Assembly: GCA_963811595.1 (NCBI GenBank)
Contig: CAWERW010000001.1
Location: 1 to 64,000 of the forward strand
DNA from: DASQFQ01 sp963811595
Lineage (GTDB): Bacteria; Actinomycetota; Thermoleophilia; Solirubrobacterales; Solirubrobacteraceae
Length of the DNA stretch: 64,000 nt
Direction: 5' to 3'
The translations under genes and the position numbers were made by a program. This document shows positions 16,182 to 25,096 of this stretch, piece after piece; position 1 is the stretch's first letter, and each line of letters starts with the position of its first letter. The notes under the pieces are model-generated. The model did not search any database and was not told the origin of the DNA. It worked only from the letters and a program-made list of their open reading frames with translations.

Positions 16182-16979
16182 TCAGCGCTTGCCCTGCTGC
16201 CCGTCCGCCAGCGCCCGCGAGACCTCGTCCGACCCCAGCCGGCGCTGCAGCCGCCCGAGCGGCTCGGGCAGCAGCCCGGCCGCCGCGGCGCCGAGGCGCA
16301 GCGCGAGCGGGGCGACGTCGATCTCGGAGCGGTTGCGCTCGATCGCCTTGACGACCGCCGCTGCGACGTGGTCGGGCGTCTTGAGCGCGACGTAGCTCGG
16401 CAGCTTCGCCCCCGCGCCGGACTCGTGGAACATGCCCGCGTCGCTGATGAAGCCGGGGAACACGGTCGAGACGCCGACGCCCGCGTCGCGCAGGTCCTCG
16501 CGCAGCCCGAGCGCGAACCCCCGCAGCCCGAACTTCGTCGCCGAGTACACCGACCCGCGCGGGCTCGCCGCCTTGCCCGACAGCGACGAGATGAACACGA
16601 GGTGGCCGTGGCCGCGGGCGGCCATGCCGGCCGACAGCGCCCTTGCCAGCACGATCGGCGCGCGCAGGTTGACCGCCAGCGCGCGGTCGATCTCCTCGAC
16701 GCTGAACGACCGCAGCTCGCCGACGCCGGGCAGCGCCGCGTTGGCCACGAGCACGTCGGCGTTCGAGCACTCCGAGAGCAGCCGCTCGACCTCCGAGGCC
16801 TCGGCGAGGTCGCATGGCACCGCGCGGCCGCCGAGCTCCGCGGCGAGCGGCTCGAGCACCTCGGCCCGGCGCCCCGTCAGCACGAGCCGCGCGCCCCGCG
16901 CGGCGAGCGCGCGCGCGGTCGCCTGGCCGAGGCCACCGGTCGCGCCGGTGAGCAGCACGCTCCGCCCGTCGAGGTTCAC
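16182..16979 (-). CDS. Short-chain dehydrogenase/reductase
   Basis: A 265-aa SDR with the cofactor motif TGATGGLGQA, a Ser in FISSLSGKAA and the catalytic YSATK. The C-terminus is hydrophobic and basic, as in membrane-associated lipid or sterol SDRs. The GTG start at 16979 overlaps the stop of the FIST-domain gene as GTGA, so the two are co-translated. The substrate is unknown. Confidence 0.9.
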   Translation of the reverse strand: MNLDGRSVLLTGATGGLGQATARALAARGARLVLTGRRAEVLEPLAAELGGRAVPCDLAEASEVERLLSECSNADVLVANAALPGVGELRSFSVEEIDRALAVNLRAPIVLARALSAGMAARGHGHLVFISSLSGKAASPRGSVYSATKFGLRGFALGLREDLRDAGVGVSTVFPGFISDAGMFHESGAGAKLPSYVALKTPDHVAAAVVKAIERNRSEIDVAPLALRLGAAAAGLLPEPLGRLQRRLGSDEVSRALADGQQGKR

Positions 16980-18142
16980 GGCGCGAAGACCGCCACCGTG
17001 GCCGTGAAGCTGTGCAGGAAGTACTCGCCGCCCACCGGCCCGATCTCGCCGGCGGCGAAGAAGCCGGCCGCCGGCGCGCCGCCGAGCTCGGAGGCGATCG
17101 CCTCGGCGTCGTGGGCGGGCCTGCCGAACATGCCCGAGCCGCGCCCGTTGCAGGCGAACACGAGCGCTCCGGCGGGCTGGCGGCCCCCGAGCGCCTCCAT
17201 GCGCATGCTCAGCGCCGCGTGGAGGTCGCGGTCGGCGCTGCCCGCGTCGCGCGCGTGCAGCCGCACCACCTGGCCCGGCCGCACCTCGGTGCCGACCGCC
17301 ACCTCGCCGGTCTCCGGGTCGGCGCCCACGAGCCCGCGCACGAGGAAGTCGCCCTGCACGTAGTCGGGCTTGTTGGCGTCGACCACGATGCCCATCAGCA
17401 GCCCGCCGTCGACCATCTCGCGGTCGGCGTCCGAGAGCCCCTCGATCGCCTCGCGCAGCTTGGCGAGGGCGGGCTTGCCCGCGAGCTCGCCGATGATGTG
17501 CCCGTCGGCCGCCGTGATCGTCAGCTCCGGCCCGATCGGCGCCGCGCCCTGCGACACGCACGGGAGGATCTCGACGCCGTCGAGCCGCACCCCGACCGCG
17601 CCGCCGTCGACGACCTCCTCGCCGTAGAACAGCGCCGGCAGGTTGTCCGTCGTGCGGGCGGAGGCGATGCCGCCCAGCAGCGGCAGCAGCGGCGACGCCT
17701 CGCTGAGGAAGCGCAGGACCGCGTCGGTCGGGAACGAGAACGGGTCGGCGAGCAGGATCGCGCCCGTAGCGCCGTCGAGGTCGGGGAGGCCGGACAGCGC
17801 GCCCGAGCCCTCCTCGATCTCCTCGACCGTGGCGTGGAACGGGAGCACCTCGCCGTCGCCGAACGACGCCGCCCAGACGGAGACGGCCGTGCCGTCCTCG
17901 ACCTCGCGGGCGTCGGAGATCACGCCGCCCGCCCCGCAGCCGACGAGCGTCATCGGCGAGAGCATCTCGTGCACGGCCGCGAGCGTGGTCTCGGGGGTCG
18001 CCAGATGCGTGCCGGACGCGAACAGGACGGCGAGGTCGCAGGCGCGGCCGTCGAGGCCGCGGGCGGCGGCGGAGGCGGCCTCCAGCGCCCCGGCGCGGGC
18101 GTCCGGCGTCGTCGACAGGCCGGTGGCGATGTGCACACTCAC
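16976..18142 (-). CDS. FIST-domain sensor protein
   Basis: A 388-aa protein with FIST N- and C-terminal domains, a sensory module thought to bind small ligands such as amino acids. Typical features are LVGCGAGGVISD near the N-terminus, NKPDYVQGDFLVRGL at the junction, and the C-terminal FACNGRGSGMFG and GFFAAGEIGPVG signatures. It has no output domain, so it may act alone or with a partner. The GTG start at 18142 is only 22 nt from the divergent miaA start. The SDR gene downstream is coupled by GTGA. Confidence 0.88.
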   Translation of the reverse strand: MSVHIATGLSTTPDARAGALEAASAAARGLDGRACDLAVLFASGTHLATPETTLAAVHEMLSPMTLVGCGAGGVISDAREVEDGTAVSVWAASFGDGEVLPFHATVEEIEEGSGALSGLPDLDGATGAILLADPFSFPTDAVLRFLSEASPLLPLLGGIASARTTDNLPALFYGEEVVDGGAVGVRLDGVEILPCVSQGAAPIGPELTITAADGHIIGELAGKPALAKLREAIEGLSDADREMVDGGLLMGIVVDANKPDYVQGDFLVRGLVGADPETGEVAVGTEVRPGQVVRLHARDAGSADRDLHAALSMRMEALGGRQPAGALVFACNGRGSGMFGRPAHDAEAIASELGGAPAAGFFAAGEIGPVGGEYFLHSFTATVAVFAP

Positions 18143-18149
18143 CCGTCTG

Positions 18150-18157
18150 ACGATACT
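18150..18157. promoter_or_regulatory. Overlapping divergent -10 elements of the FIST gene and miaA
   Basis: The 22-nt gap holds GATACT (18152-18157), 7 nt before the miaA GTG. On the other strand it holds TATCGT (18155-18150), 7 nt before the FIST GTG. The two hexamers share bases, so one short melted region could serve both directions, with leaderless transcripts. Inferred from spacing. Confidence 0.4.
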
Positions 18158-18164
18158 CCGGGCC

Positions 18165-19052
18165 GTGCGCGTGACCGCCATCTTCGGGCCGACCGGCGTG
18201 GGCAAGACGGAGGTCGCGATCGCGCTCGCGGAGCGCCTGCGCGCGCAAGGCGAGGACCCCGTGGCGATCTCCGCCGACGCGATGCAGGTCTACGACGCGC
18301 TGCCGATCCTGTCGGGGGCGGCGACGCCGGAACAACAGACCCGCCTCGAGCATCGCCTGCTCGGCTTCGTGCCTGCCAATGAGCCGTTCAGCGCGGGTGC
18401 GTACGCAGAAGCGGCGCACGTGGAGATCGACAACGCCCTGGCCGCCGGGCGGCGGCCGATCGTCGTGGGCGGCACCGGCCTCTACCTGCGCGCGGCGCTC
18501 GCCGACCTGGACCTGCGCCCGCCGGTGCCGGAAGGCCGCGCGCGCTGGCAGGCGCGGCTGAAGGAGGAAGGGTCAGCGGCGCTCCATGCCGAGCTGGCGC
18601 GCCGCGCGCCGGAGACCGCGGCCGGCATCGCGCCGGCCGACGGCAAGCGGCTCGTGCGCACCCTCGAGCTGCTCGACGCCGGCGAGCAGCCGCCCGCGGG
18701 GGAGCAGCTGTGGACGACCGAGACCCGCCACCCGACGCTGCTGGCCGGCCTGACGATGGAGCGCGAGGCCCTGGCCGCGCGGATCGACGCGCGGGTGGAC
18801 GAGATGGTCGCCGCGGGGGCGGCAGAGGAGGTACGAAGGGCGGCTGATGCCTCCGCCACCGCGCGCAAGGCGCTGGGCTTCGCGGAGCTGCTCGCGGGCG
18901 ACGTCGAGGCGATGAAGACGCGCACCCGCCGCTACGCCAAGCGCCAGCTCACGTGGATGCGCAAGCTGCCCGACGCACGCCTCATCGATGTCACCGGCCG
19001 CGACCCGGCGGACGTGGCGGCCGAGCTGCACGGCATGATCAGCGGCCCATGA
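18165..19052 (+). CDS. miaA: tRNA dimethylallyltransferase
   Basis: MiaA adds a dimethylallyl group to A37 of tRNAs reading UNN codons, the substrate for MiaB. The 295-aa product has the P-loop FGPTGVGKTEVA, the DAMQVYD motif, VVGGTGLYLRA, and the C-terminal RRYAKRQLTWMRK RNA-binding helix. The GTG at 18165 was chosen (a second GTG lies two codons later). Its stop overlaps the dapF ATG as ATGA, so tRNA modification and lysine synthesis genes share a transcript here. Confidence 0.95.
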   Translation: MRVTAIFGPTGVGKTEVAIALAERLRAQGEDPVAISADAMQVYDALPILSGAATPEQQTRLEHRLLGFVPANEPFSAGAYAEAAHVEIDNALAAGRRPIVVGGTGLYLRAALADLDLRPPVPEGRARWQARLKEEGSAALHAELARRAPETAAGIAPADGKRLVRTLELLDAGEQPPAGEQLWTTETRHPTLLAGLTMEREALAARIDARVDEMVAAGAAEEVRRAADASATARKALGFAELLAGDVEAMKTRTRRYAKRQLTWMRKLPDARLIDVTGRDPADVAAELHGMISGP

Positions 19053-19813
19053 GGTTCGAGAAGTGGCAGGCGCTCGGCAACGACTACCTGATCGTGGAGG
19101 CGGACGGGGTCGAGCCCGAGCGGGTGCGCGCGCTGTGCGACCGCCATCTCGGCGTCGGCGCCGACGGCGTGCTCGCGCTCGCGCCCGCCGACGAGCCGGG
19201 CTTCGTGGCGCGGCTGCGGATCTTCAACCCCGACGGCTCCGAGGCCGAGCTGTCCGGCAACGGCGCGCGCCAGGCGCTGCTCTACCTGCGAGCCCACGGC
19301 TGGACGGACGCGAAGACCTACTCGATCCAGACCGTGGCCGGCGAGATCCGCACGACGATCACCGGCGAGCACACCTGCCGCATGGACATGGGGCGCGCGG
19401 TCGGCCGCTTCGAGGGCGAGAGCGGCGGCTTCCGCTATCGCCACATCACGATCGGCAACCCGCAGACCGCGATCCGGATCGCCGACCGCGCCGAGCTCGA
19501 GGCGCTCGACCTCGCCGCCGTCGGCCCGCCGATCGAGCACGACCCCGCGTTCCCCGACCGCACCAACGTCTCGTTCTGGACCGAGCTCGCCCCCGACCGC
19601 ATCCGCGCGCGGATCTTCGAGCGCGGGGTGGGGGAGACGACGGCCTCCGGCACCGGCGCGAGCGGCGCGGCCGTGGCGCACGTGCTGCGCGGCGGCGATT
19701 CCCCGGTGACGGTGGAGCTCGACGGCGGCGAGCTCGAGGTCGACGTCGACGAGTCGCTGCACGTCGATCTGACCGGCTGGGCGGTCCCGGTGTTCCGCGG
19801 TGAGCTAGCGTGA
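19049..19813 (+). CDS. dapF: Diaminopimelate epimerase homologue lacking both catalytic cysteines
   Basis: DapF interconverts LL- and meso-diaminopimelate using two Cys as acid and base. This 254-aa homologue has the family frame: KWQALGNDYL, IFNPDGSEAE, IGNPQT and ERGVGETTASGTGAS. However, the first catalytic site reads SGNGARQ (Ser69) instead of CGNGxRC, and the second reads ASGTGAS (Ser200) instead of ACGTGA. Both substitutions are clear in the codons (TCC in each). It is also about 20 aa shorter than usual. It lies in a full dap cluster (dapD, dapC, dapE). It may use another mechanism or be an inactive or repurposed relative. Confidence 0.8.
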   Translation: MRFEKWQALGNDYLIVEADGVEPERVRALCDRHLGVGADGVLALAPADEPGFVARLRIFNPDGSEAELSGNGARQALLYLRAHGWTDAKTYSIQTVAGEIRTTITGEHTCRMDMGRAVGRFEGESGGFRYRHITIGNPQTAIRIADRAELEALDLAAVGPPIEHDPAFPDRTNVSFWTELAPDRIRARIFERGVGETTASGTGASGAAVAHVLRGGDSPVTVELDGGELEVDVDESLHVDLTGWAVPVFRGELA

Positions 19814-19820
19814 CGCGCCG

Positions 19821-20744
19821 ATGACCGAAGCCTGGGGCAGAGGACTGGCGACGATCACCCGCGACGGGCGGGTGCTCGACGTCCTGTACCCGGACCCGCA
19901 GCTCGGCGCGGCCGAGGGCTCCCCGGGCACGACCACCGGCGAGGTCCAGCGCGAGGATCCGCGGCGCGGGGTCAGCGAGGTCGAGGTCGTCACCGTCATC
20001 GACGACCTCGAGGAAGCGCCCAACGACGCCTACGACGCCTACCTGCGCCTGCATCTCCTCTCGCACCGGCTCGTCAAGCCGCACGGGCTCTCGCTCGAGG
20101 GGCTGTTCGGCGTGCTGCCCAACGTCGCCTGGACGAGCCAGGGCGCGGTCGACCCGGCGGCGCTGCCCGAGGTGAGGATGCGCTTCCGCGGCGCCGACGT
20201 CCCGCTCGTCGTCCACGGCGTCGACAAGTTCCCGCGCATGACCGACTACGTGGCGCCGTCGGGCGTGCGGATCGCCGACGCGTCGCGCGTGCGGCTCGGC
20301 GCCCACCTGGCCGAGGGCACGACCGTCATGCACGAGGGGTTCGTGAACTTCAACGCCGGCACGCTCGGCGCCTCGATGGTCGAGGGCCGCATATCCGCCG
20401 GCGTAGTGGTCGGCGACGGGTCGGACATCGGCGGCGGCAGCTCGATCATGGGCACGCTGTCGGGCGGCGGCACCGCGGTGATCTCGATCGGCGAGCGCTG
20501 CCTGCTGGGCGCCAACGCGGGGCTCGGGATCTCGCTGGGCGACGACTGCATCGTCGAGGCCGGGCTCTACGTGACCGCCGGCACGCGCGTGACGCTGCCG
20601 GACGGCGAGGTCGTCAAGGCGCTCGAGCTGTCCGGCGCCGACGGCCTGCTGTTCCGCCGCAACTCGCAGTCGGGCGCGGTCGAGGCGATGCCGCGCTCAG
20701 GCTCCTGGGCGGGCCTGAACGCCGCCCTGCACGCCAACGACTGA
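19821..20744 (+). CDS. dapD: 2,3,4,5-tetrahydropyridine-2,6-dicarboxylate N-succinyltransferase
   Basis: DapD succinylates tetrahydrodipicolinate in the succinylase route to diaminopimelate and lysine. The 307-aa protein is of the actinobacterial DapD type: an N-terminal globular part, then a left-handed beta-helix (residues about 150-265) with hexapeptide-like turns, the FVNFNAGTLGASMVEGRIS segment and GGGSSIMGTLSGGG. It starts 7 nt after dapF. Its 3' end overlaps the convergent dapC gene by 48 nt. Confidence 0.93.
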   Translation: MTEAWGRGLATITRDGRVLDVLYPDPQLGAAEGSPGTTTGEVQREDPRRGVSEVEVVTVIDDLEEAPNDAYDAYLRLHLLSHRLVKPHGLSLEGLFGVLPNVAWTSQGAVDPAALPEVRMRFRGADVPLVVHGVDKFPRMTDYVAPSGVRIADASRVRLGAHLAEGTTVMHEGFVNFNAGTLGASMVEGRISAGVVVGDGSDIGGGSSIMGTLSGGGTAVISIGERCLLGANAGLGISLGDDCIVEAGLYVTAGTRVTLPDGEVVKALELSGADGLLFRRNSQSGAVEAMPRSGSWAGLNAALHAND

Positions 20745-21854
20745 CGCCAGCAGGCCGGCCGCGCGCTCGCACTCGGCGAGCGTCGGGACCAGCGCGAGCC
20801 GCAGGAAGCCCGCGCCCGCGGGCCCGAAGAACGAGCCGGGGGCGACCACGACGCCGTGCTCGAGCAGCGCGGCCGCCAGCGGATCGGCGCGCTCGCCGGC
20901 GTCGAGCCAGAGGAAGAACGTCGCGTCGCCACCTGCATGGCGGATGCCGGCAGCCTCGAACACCGGCAGCAGCACCTCGCGCTTGGCGCGGTAGAGCGCG
21001 CGCACGTCCTCGACGTGGCGCTCGTCGCTCCAGGCGGCGACCGCGGCGCGCTGGATGAACTCGATCGGGGCGACGCCGACGTTGGGCCTGTAGCGCTTGA
21101 GCAGCGCGATCAACTCGGGGTCGCCGGCCACGAAGCCGCTGCGGTAGCCCGGCATCGAGGAGCGCTTGGAGAGCGTGTTGAACGCGATCACGCCGCGGCG
21201 GTCGGCGACCTGGAGCGCCGAGGCGGGCGGCTCGTCACCGAAGTAGATCTCCGAGTAGGCCTCGTCGGAGGCGACGAGCACGTCGTGCTCGCGGGCGATC
21301 GCCGCCGCCTGCTCGTAGAAGGCGAGCGGCGCGGTGGCAGCAGTGGGGTTGTTCGGGTAGTTCAGCCACAGGATCCCGACGCGCGACCAGTCGACGGCCT
21401 CGAGGTCGGGGAGGAAGCCGCGCTCCGCGGCCAGCGGCAGCTCGACGACGCCCTTGCCCGCGAACGCCGCGCCGCGCTCGGGCACGGGGTAGCCGGGGGT
21501 CGTGAGCGCGACGACGTCGCCGTCGACCACCTGCGCGAGGTGGAAGATCGCCTCCTTGGAGCCGAGCGTGGGCAGCACCTCGGTGGCTGGGTCGAGGCGC
21601 GCCCCGAAGCGCCGCTCGACCCAGCCCGCGATCGCCTCGCGCAGCTCCGGCAGCCCTTCGCTGTTCGGATAGGTCGAGCGCGGCTCGACCGCCGCCACGA
21701 GCGCATCGCGGATGAACGGCGGCGTGTCCTCGCGCGGCTCGCCGATGCCGAAGTCGACGACCTCGACGCCGCGGGCGACGAGCTCGCGCTTGGCCTCCGT
21801 GAGGCGGACGAACGGGTAGGTCTTGAGGCCTGCGAGCACGGGCGACGGCTTCAC
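20697..21854 (-). CDS. dapC: Succinyldiaminopimelate transaminase
   Basis: A PLP-dependent class I aminotransferase of 385 aa that would convert the DapD product to N-succinyl-LL-diaminopimelate. It has LNYPNNPTA (substrate and cofactor loop), SDEAYSEIYF, the PLP lysine in NTLSKRSSMPG (Lys230), and RLALVP with the carboxylate-binding Arg. The GTG start at 21854 overlaps the dapE stop as GTGA, and dapD lies downstream facing it; together these support DapC over other aminotransferases. The C-terminal tail is long and overlaps dapD. Confidence 0.9.
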   Translation of the reverse strand: MKPSPVLAGLKTYPFVRLTEAKRELVARGVEVVDFGIGEPREDTPPFIRDALVAAVEPRSTYPNSEGLPELREAIAGWVERRFGARLDPATEVLPTLGSKEAIFHLAQVVDGDVVALTTPGYPVPERGAAFAGKGVVELPLAAERGFLPDLEAVDWSRVGILWLNYPNNPTAATAPLAFYEQAAAIAREHDVLVASDEAYSEIYFGDEPPASALQVADRRGVIAFNTLSKRSSMPGYRSGFVAGDPELIALLKRYRPNVGVAPIEFIQRAAVAAWSDERHVEDVRALYRAKREVLLPVFEAAGIRHAGGDATFFLWLDAGERADPLAAALLEHGVVVAPGSFFGPAGAGFLRLALVPTLAECERAAGLLASVVGVQGGVQARPGA

Positions 21855-22882
21855 AGGGACGCCCCGAACCGCTCGAGCACGCGGTAGGACCGCACCAGCG
21901 CGGCGACGGAGACCGACTCGTCGCGCGTATGGGCCTGCGGCGGGTCGCCTGGGCCGAAGTTGACCGCCGCGAGGCCCGCCTGGCCGAACTCGGCCACCGG
22001 CGTCCACGCCTGCTTGGGCGCCACCGCCAGGTCGCCGGCGGCGATCAGGGCGTCGACCAGCGGGCCGGTCGCCACCGGACCGGACGGCGCGTTGGCGTCG
22101 ATCCGCAGCTCGCCGTGGCCGTCGCACAGCTCGTGCAGCCGGGCCTCGGCCTCCTCCGGCGTGCGGCCGGGGGCGTAGCGGAAGTTGACGTGCGCGTGCG
22201 CCTCGCCCGGGATCACGTTGCCGGCGATCCCGCCCGCGATCCGCGTGACCGAGGCGACCTCGACGAACTCGAGCCCGCCGAAGTCGTGCGGCTCGGGCGC
22301 GTGGGCGGCGAGCGCGGTCACGCCCGCCGCGGCGCGGGTGATCGCGTTGTCGGCCAGCCACGGCCGTGCGGAGTGCCCGGAGACGCCGTGGAACGTCCAC
22401 GTCGCGTTGACGTTGCCGAGGCAGCCGGCGTGGATCGCGTTGTCGGTCGGCTCCATCATCACGACGAGCTCAGGGGAGAGCGGGTGGCGCTCGAGCAGCG
22501 GCGTGAGCGCGCTGTCGGTGACGGGCAGCTCCTCGCGGCCGAAGAACAGCGCGCCGAACGGCGCGCCGTCGCGGACGAGCTCGATCATCACCGCGAGCGC
22601 GCCCTTCATGTCGCTGGCGCCCAGCCCGACCACGCGGTCGCCGTCGCGGCGCCCCGGCCGGTTGCCCTGGGCAGGGACGGTGTCGAGGTGGCCGCCGAGC
22701 AGCACCCGCGCGCCCTCCGGGCCGGCGAGCACGCCGGTGTCGCCGAGGTTGCGCGCGTCCGGCAGCAGGTCGAGCACGTGGTCCGCGAGCCGCTCCTCGT
22801 CCCGGGACTCCGAGGCGATGTCGATCAGCTCGAGCGTACGCGCTGCGACACGCTCGCCCAGATCGCTGTCGCTCTTGGTCAT
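21851..22882 (-). CDS. dapE: Succinyl-diaminopimelate desuccinylase
   Basis: An M20-family zinc metallohydrolase of 343 aa that releases LL-diaminopimelate. Metal and catalytic motifs are GGHLDTVPAQ, GASDMKGA, FGREELPV and MEPTDN; a dimerisation domain with GVSGHSARPW follows. It is co-translated with dapC. The ATG at 22882 is preceded by TATCTT with 8 nt spacing, fitting a leaderless transcript from the 19-nt gap shared with the DUF429 gene. Confidence 0.93.
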   Translation of the reverse strand: MTKSDSDLGERVAARTLELIDIASESRDEERLADHVLDLLPDARNLGDTGVLAGPEGARVLLGGHLDTVPAQGNRPGRRDGDRVVGLGASDMKGALAVMIELVRDGAPFGALFFGREELPVTDSALTPLLERHPLSPELVVMMEPTDNAIHAGCLGNVNATWTFHGVSGHSARPWLADNAITRAAAGVTALAAHAPEPHDFGGLEFVEVASVTRIAGGIAGNVIPGEAHAHVNFRYAPGRTPEEAEARLHELCDGHGELRIDANAPSGPVATGPLVDALIAAGDLAVAPKQAWTPVAEFGQAGLAAVNFGPGDPPQAHTRDESVSVAALVRSYRVLERFGASL

Positions 22883-22890
22883 GAGCGAGC

Positions 22891-22898
22891 AAGATACG
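22891..22898. promoter_or_regulatory. Shared -10 region of dapE and the DUF429 gene
   Basis: The whole divergent gap is 19 nt. AAGATA (22891-22896) reads as TATCTT on the minus strand, 8 nt before dapE. On the plus strand AAGATA or GATACG lies just before the ATG at 22902. Both messages would have to be leaderless. Inferred from spacing. Confidence 0.4.
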
Positions 22899-22901
22899 CG
22901 C

Positions 22902-23690
22902 ATGCGCTTCTGCGGCATCGATGTCTCGGCCAAGCCGGGCAACCAGCAGCTCTGCACGCTGCACGAGCGCAAGGGGACCGAGGGCGTCGAGCTCGTGGCG
23001 ACGTTCTACGCGCCCGGCACGGTCGAGGAGGTGGCCCGCACGATCCAGGGCTTCGGCCGCGGCGAGGCGGTGGTCGGGATCGACGCGCCATCCGGCCGCC
23101 GGCTCGGGCTGCTCGGCGACGGCGCGCCCGCGCGCGCCGCGCTCGGCCTCCCCGACGGCCGCTACGAGCGCATGCGCGTGTGCGACGCGGTGCTCTACCG
23201 CCGCGGGCTGCCGCTCTACCCGGTCCCGGCCGAAGGCGAGGCGACGCCGGAGTGGATGACGGTCGGCTTCGAGCTGTTCGAGGCGCTCGCCCCGCTCGGG
23301 CGCTACGCGCCCGAGCCCGCCAATGGGGCGCTCGAGGGCGCCGTCGGCAACGCCTCGCTGCGGTCGGGGCGCGTGTTCGAGACCTATCCCGACGCGATCT
23401 TCTGCGCGCTGCTCGGCCACCGGCCGCCGCCCAAGCGCACGCCGTGGGGCGGCCAGCAGCGGATCGCGGCGCTCAAGCTCAAGGGCGTCTACGACGACGA
23501 CGGCGGGCTCTGGCACCGCACGCTCGACGAGATCGACGCGTGCGCCGCCGCCTACGCCGCCTACGCGCTGTGCGTCGGGCTCGGCACCTGGGTCGGCGAC
23601 CCCGCCGAGGGCGTGATGGTGATTCCCACCGCCCACCTGCTCCCGCGCTACTCGAAGCTGCCGGCGCCCGCGCGGTCAGAGCTGGCGTAG
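22902..23690 (+). CDS. DUF429 family protein (RNase H-like fold)
   Basis: A 262-aa protein of the DUF429 family, predicted nucleases of the RNase H superfold with no settled role. The N-terminal MRFCGIDVSAKPG and VVGIDAPSG carry the conserved acidic positions; ETYPDAIFCALLGH and the C-terminal DEIDACAAAYAAY helix are typical. The ATG at 22902 lies 19 nt from divergent dapE. The 3' end overlaps the convergent glycosyltransferase gene by 43 nt. Confidence 0.85.
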   Translation: MRFCGIDVSAKPGNQQLCTLHERKGTEGVELVATFYAPGTVEEVARTIQGFGRGEAVVGIDAPSGRRLGLLGDGAPARAALGLPDGRYERMRVCDAVLYRRGLPLYPVPAEGEATPEWMTVGFELFEALAPLGRYAPEPANGALEGAVGNASLRSGRVFETYPDAIFCALLGHRPPPKRTPWGGQQRIAALKLKGVYDDDGGLWHRTLDEIDACAAAYAAYALCVGLGTWVGDPAEGVMVIPTAHLLPRYSKLPAPARSELA

Positions 23691-25096
23691 TCGGCCAGCA
23701 GCGCGTGCTCCTGGGCGCCGGCGGTGCGCGCCCACGCCACGAGCTCGGGCCCCACCTGCGGGAACGCCGCCCGCAGGTCGGGCCGGGCGAGGTAGAGCTC
23801 GTAGAGGTAGCGGGTGACGCCGGCGTCGGCGCCCTCCGGAGCCGGCTCCCGCAGCCAGGCGAGGAAGTCGGGCAATGGCGCGGCGAGGCGCGCGAACAGC
23901 GTCAGCAGCAGCGGGTCGAGCGGGCGCCCGTCGGGCAGCGTCGCCTCCGGGGGAGCGAGCGCCGCGGGCAGCTCGGGGTGCGCGCCGGCGTGGGCGCGCG
24001 CCCACTCGGCGTAGGCGACCGCGTCGGCTCCGTCGAGGTCGGGGAACTCGGCCTGGAGGTGCGGCGACGCAGCGTGCAGCGCGACGAGATGGCGCGAGAG
24101 GCCCGCCCACGCGCCCGGCCCCGCGGGCTCGCGCAGCCAGGCGACGAGCTCGGCCTGGCCGGCAGGCGGGCTGAGCGGCTCGCGCAGGGCGCCGCTCGCC
24201 CGGCCCTCGCGGTAGAGCCGGCGCATCAGCGGCGTGCCGAAGGCCGGATCCGGCGGCGCGGGATCGCCGCCGTGGCCGGCGGCGAGCAGCTCGCGCGCGT
24301 AGTCGCGCAGGAGACGCGCGAGCGCGCGCTGCGCGGCGAGATCCACGCGGTCCTGGTGCGCGCTCAGCACCTCCGGGCGCTCGGGGTCGAAGCCGCTGAA
24401 GTGGAATGTCCGCAACGGGCCGTCGCCGGCGCGGTAGGCGCCGGGCCCGCCGCTCACCGGGCGGTTCGGGAGGTCCCAGTACGCGAGGTTGCAGCCGGCG
24501 TCCGCGACGGCGTGGCCCGGGACGAGGCCGGGGGCGAGGTCGAGCCAGCGCTGGTCGGCGAACAGTCCGCGCGCGGTGTCGACCGTGCAGTCCTCGGCGA
24601 GCCGCTCCGCCCACCAGGTCAGGAAGCGCTCGGTGTCCGGGTGGCGGCCGGCGGCGAGGAAGCCGGCGTTGAACGCGCCCGCGAGCAGGATCTCCTCCTC
24701 CGACGGGCGGCGCCCGTCGCGCGGCAGCGGGCCGTAAAGGTGGCGGGTGAGCACGAGCCCGTGCTGCCGCGCGGCCGCCAGCACGCCGTCGAGCGGCGCG
24801 TAGACGCGCGTGTCGGCGTCGAGGTAGAGCACGGCCGGGCTGCGCTCCAGCGCATGGCGCAGCAGCCACGGCTTGAGCGCGCAGGCGAGCTCGAACGGGC
24901 GGTAGGCGGCGCGCAGCTCCGCGAGCCCGGGCACGCCGAGCTGCTCGGGCACGAGCACGCCGAACGGCTCGCCCGCCGGGATGTCGCCGATGACGAGGAC
25001 CTCGAGGCGCGCCTCGGGATGCTGCTCGGCCAGCGAGCGCGCGAGCACCCGGGCGCGGGCGAGGTGGTCGGGCGTGGCGATGCTGCAGACGTGCAT
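23648..25096 (-). CDS. Glycosyltransferase (DxD type)
   Basis: A 482-aa putative glycosyltransferase. Residues 1-250 look like a GT-A fold: MHVCSIATPDHLARARVLARSL at the start, LYLDADTRVY with the metal-binding DxD, AGAFNAGFLA and FHFSGFDPE, as in GT8-like proteins. The C-terminal half is made of helical repeats containing LVAWLREP, LAWLREP and YLYELY and has no catalytic motif. The ATG overlaps the stop of the GT4 gene by one base (TGATG). The pair probably decorates a surface polymer or small molecule. Confidence 0.78.
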   Translation of the reverse strand: MHVCSIATPDHLARARVLARSLAEQHPEARLEVLVIGDIPAGEPFGVLVPEQLGVPGLAELRAAYRPFELACALKPWLLRHALERSPAVLYLDADTRVYAPLDGVLAAARQHGLVLTRHLYGPLPRDGRRPSEEEILLAGAFNAGFLAAGRHPDTERFLTWWAERLAEDCTVDTARGLFADQRWLDLAPGLVPGHAVADAGCNLAYWDLPNRPVSGGPGAYRAGDGPLRTFHFSGFDPERPEVLSAHQDRVDLAAQRALARLLRDYARELLAAGHGGDPAPPDPAFGTPLMRRLYREGRASGALREPLSPPAGQAELVAWLREPAGPGAWAGLSRHLVALHAASPHLQAEFPDLDGADAVAYAEWARAHAGAHPELPAALAPPEATLPDGRPLDPLLLTLFARLAAPLPDFLAWLREPAPEGADAGVTRYLYELYLARPDLRAAFPQVGPELVAWARTAGAQEHALLADYASSDRAGAGSFE

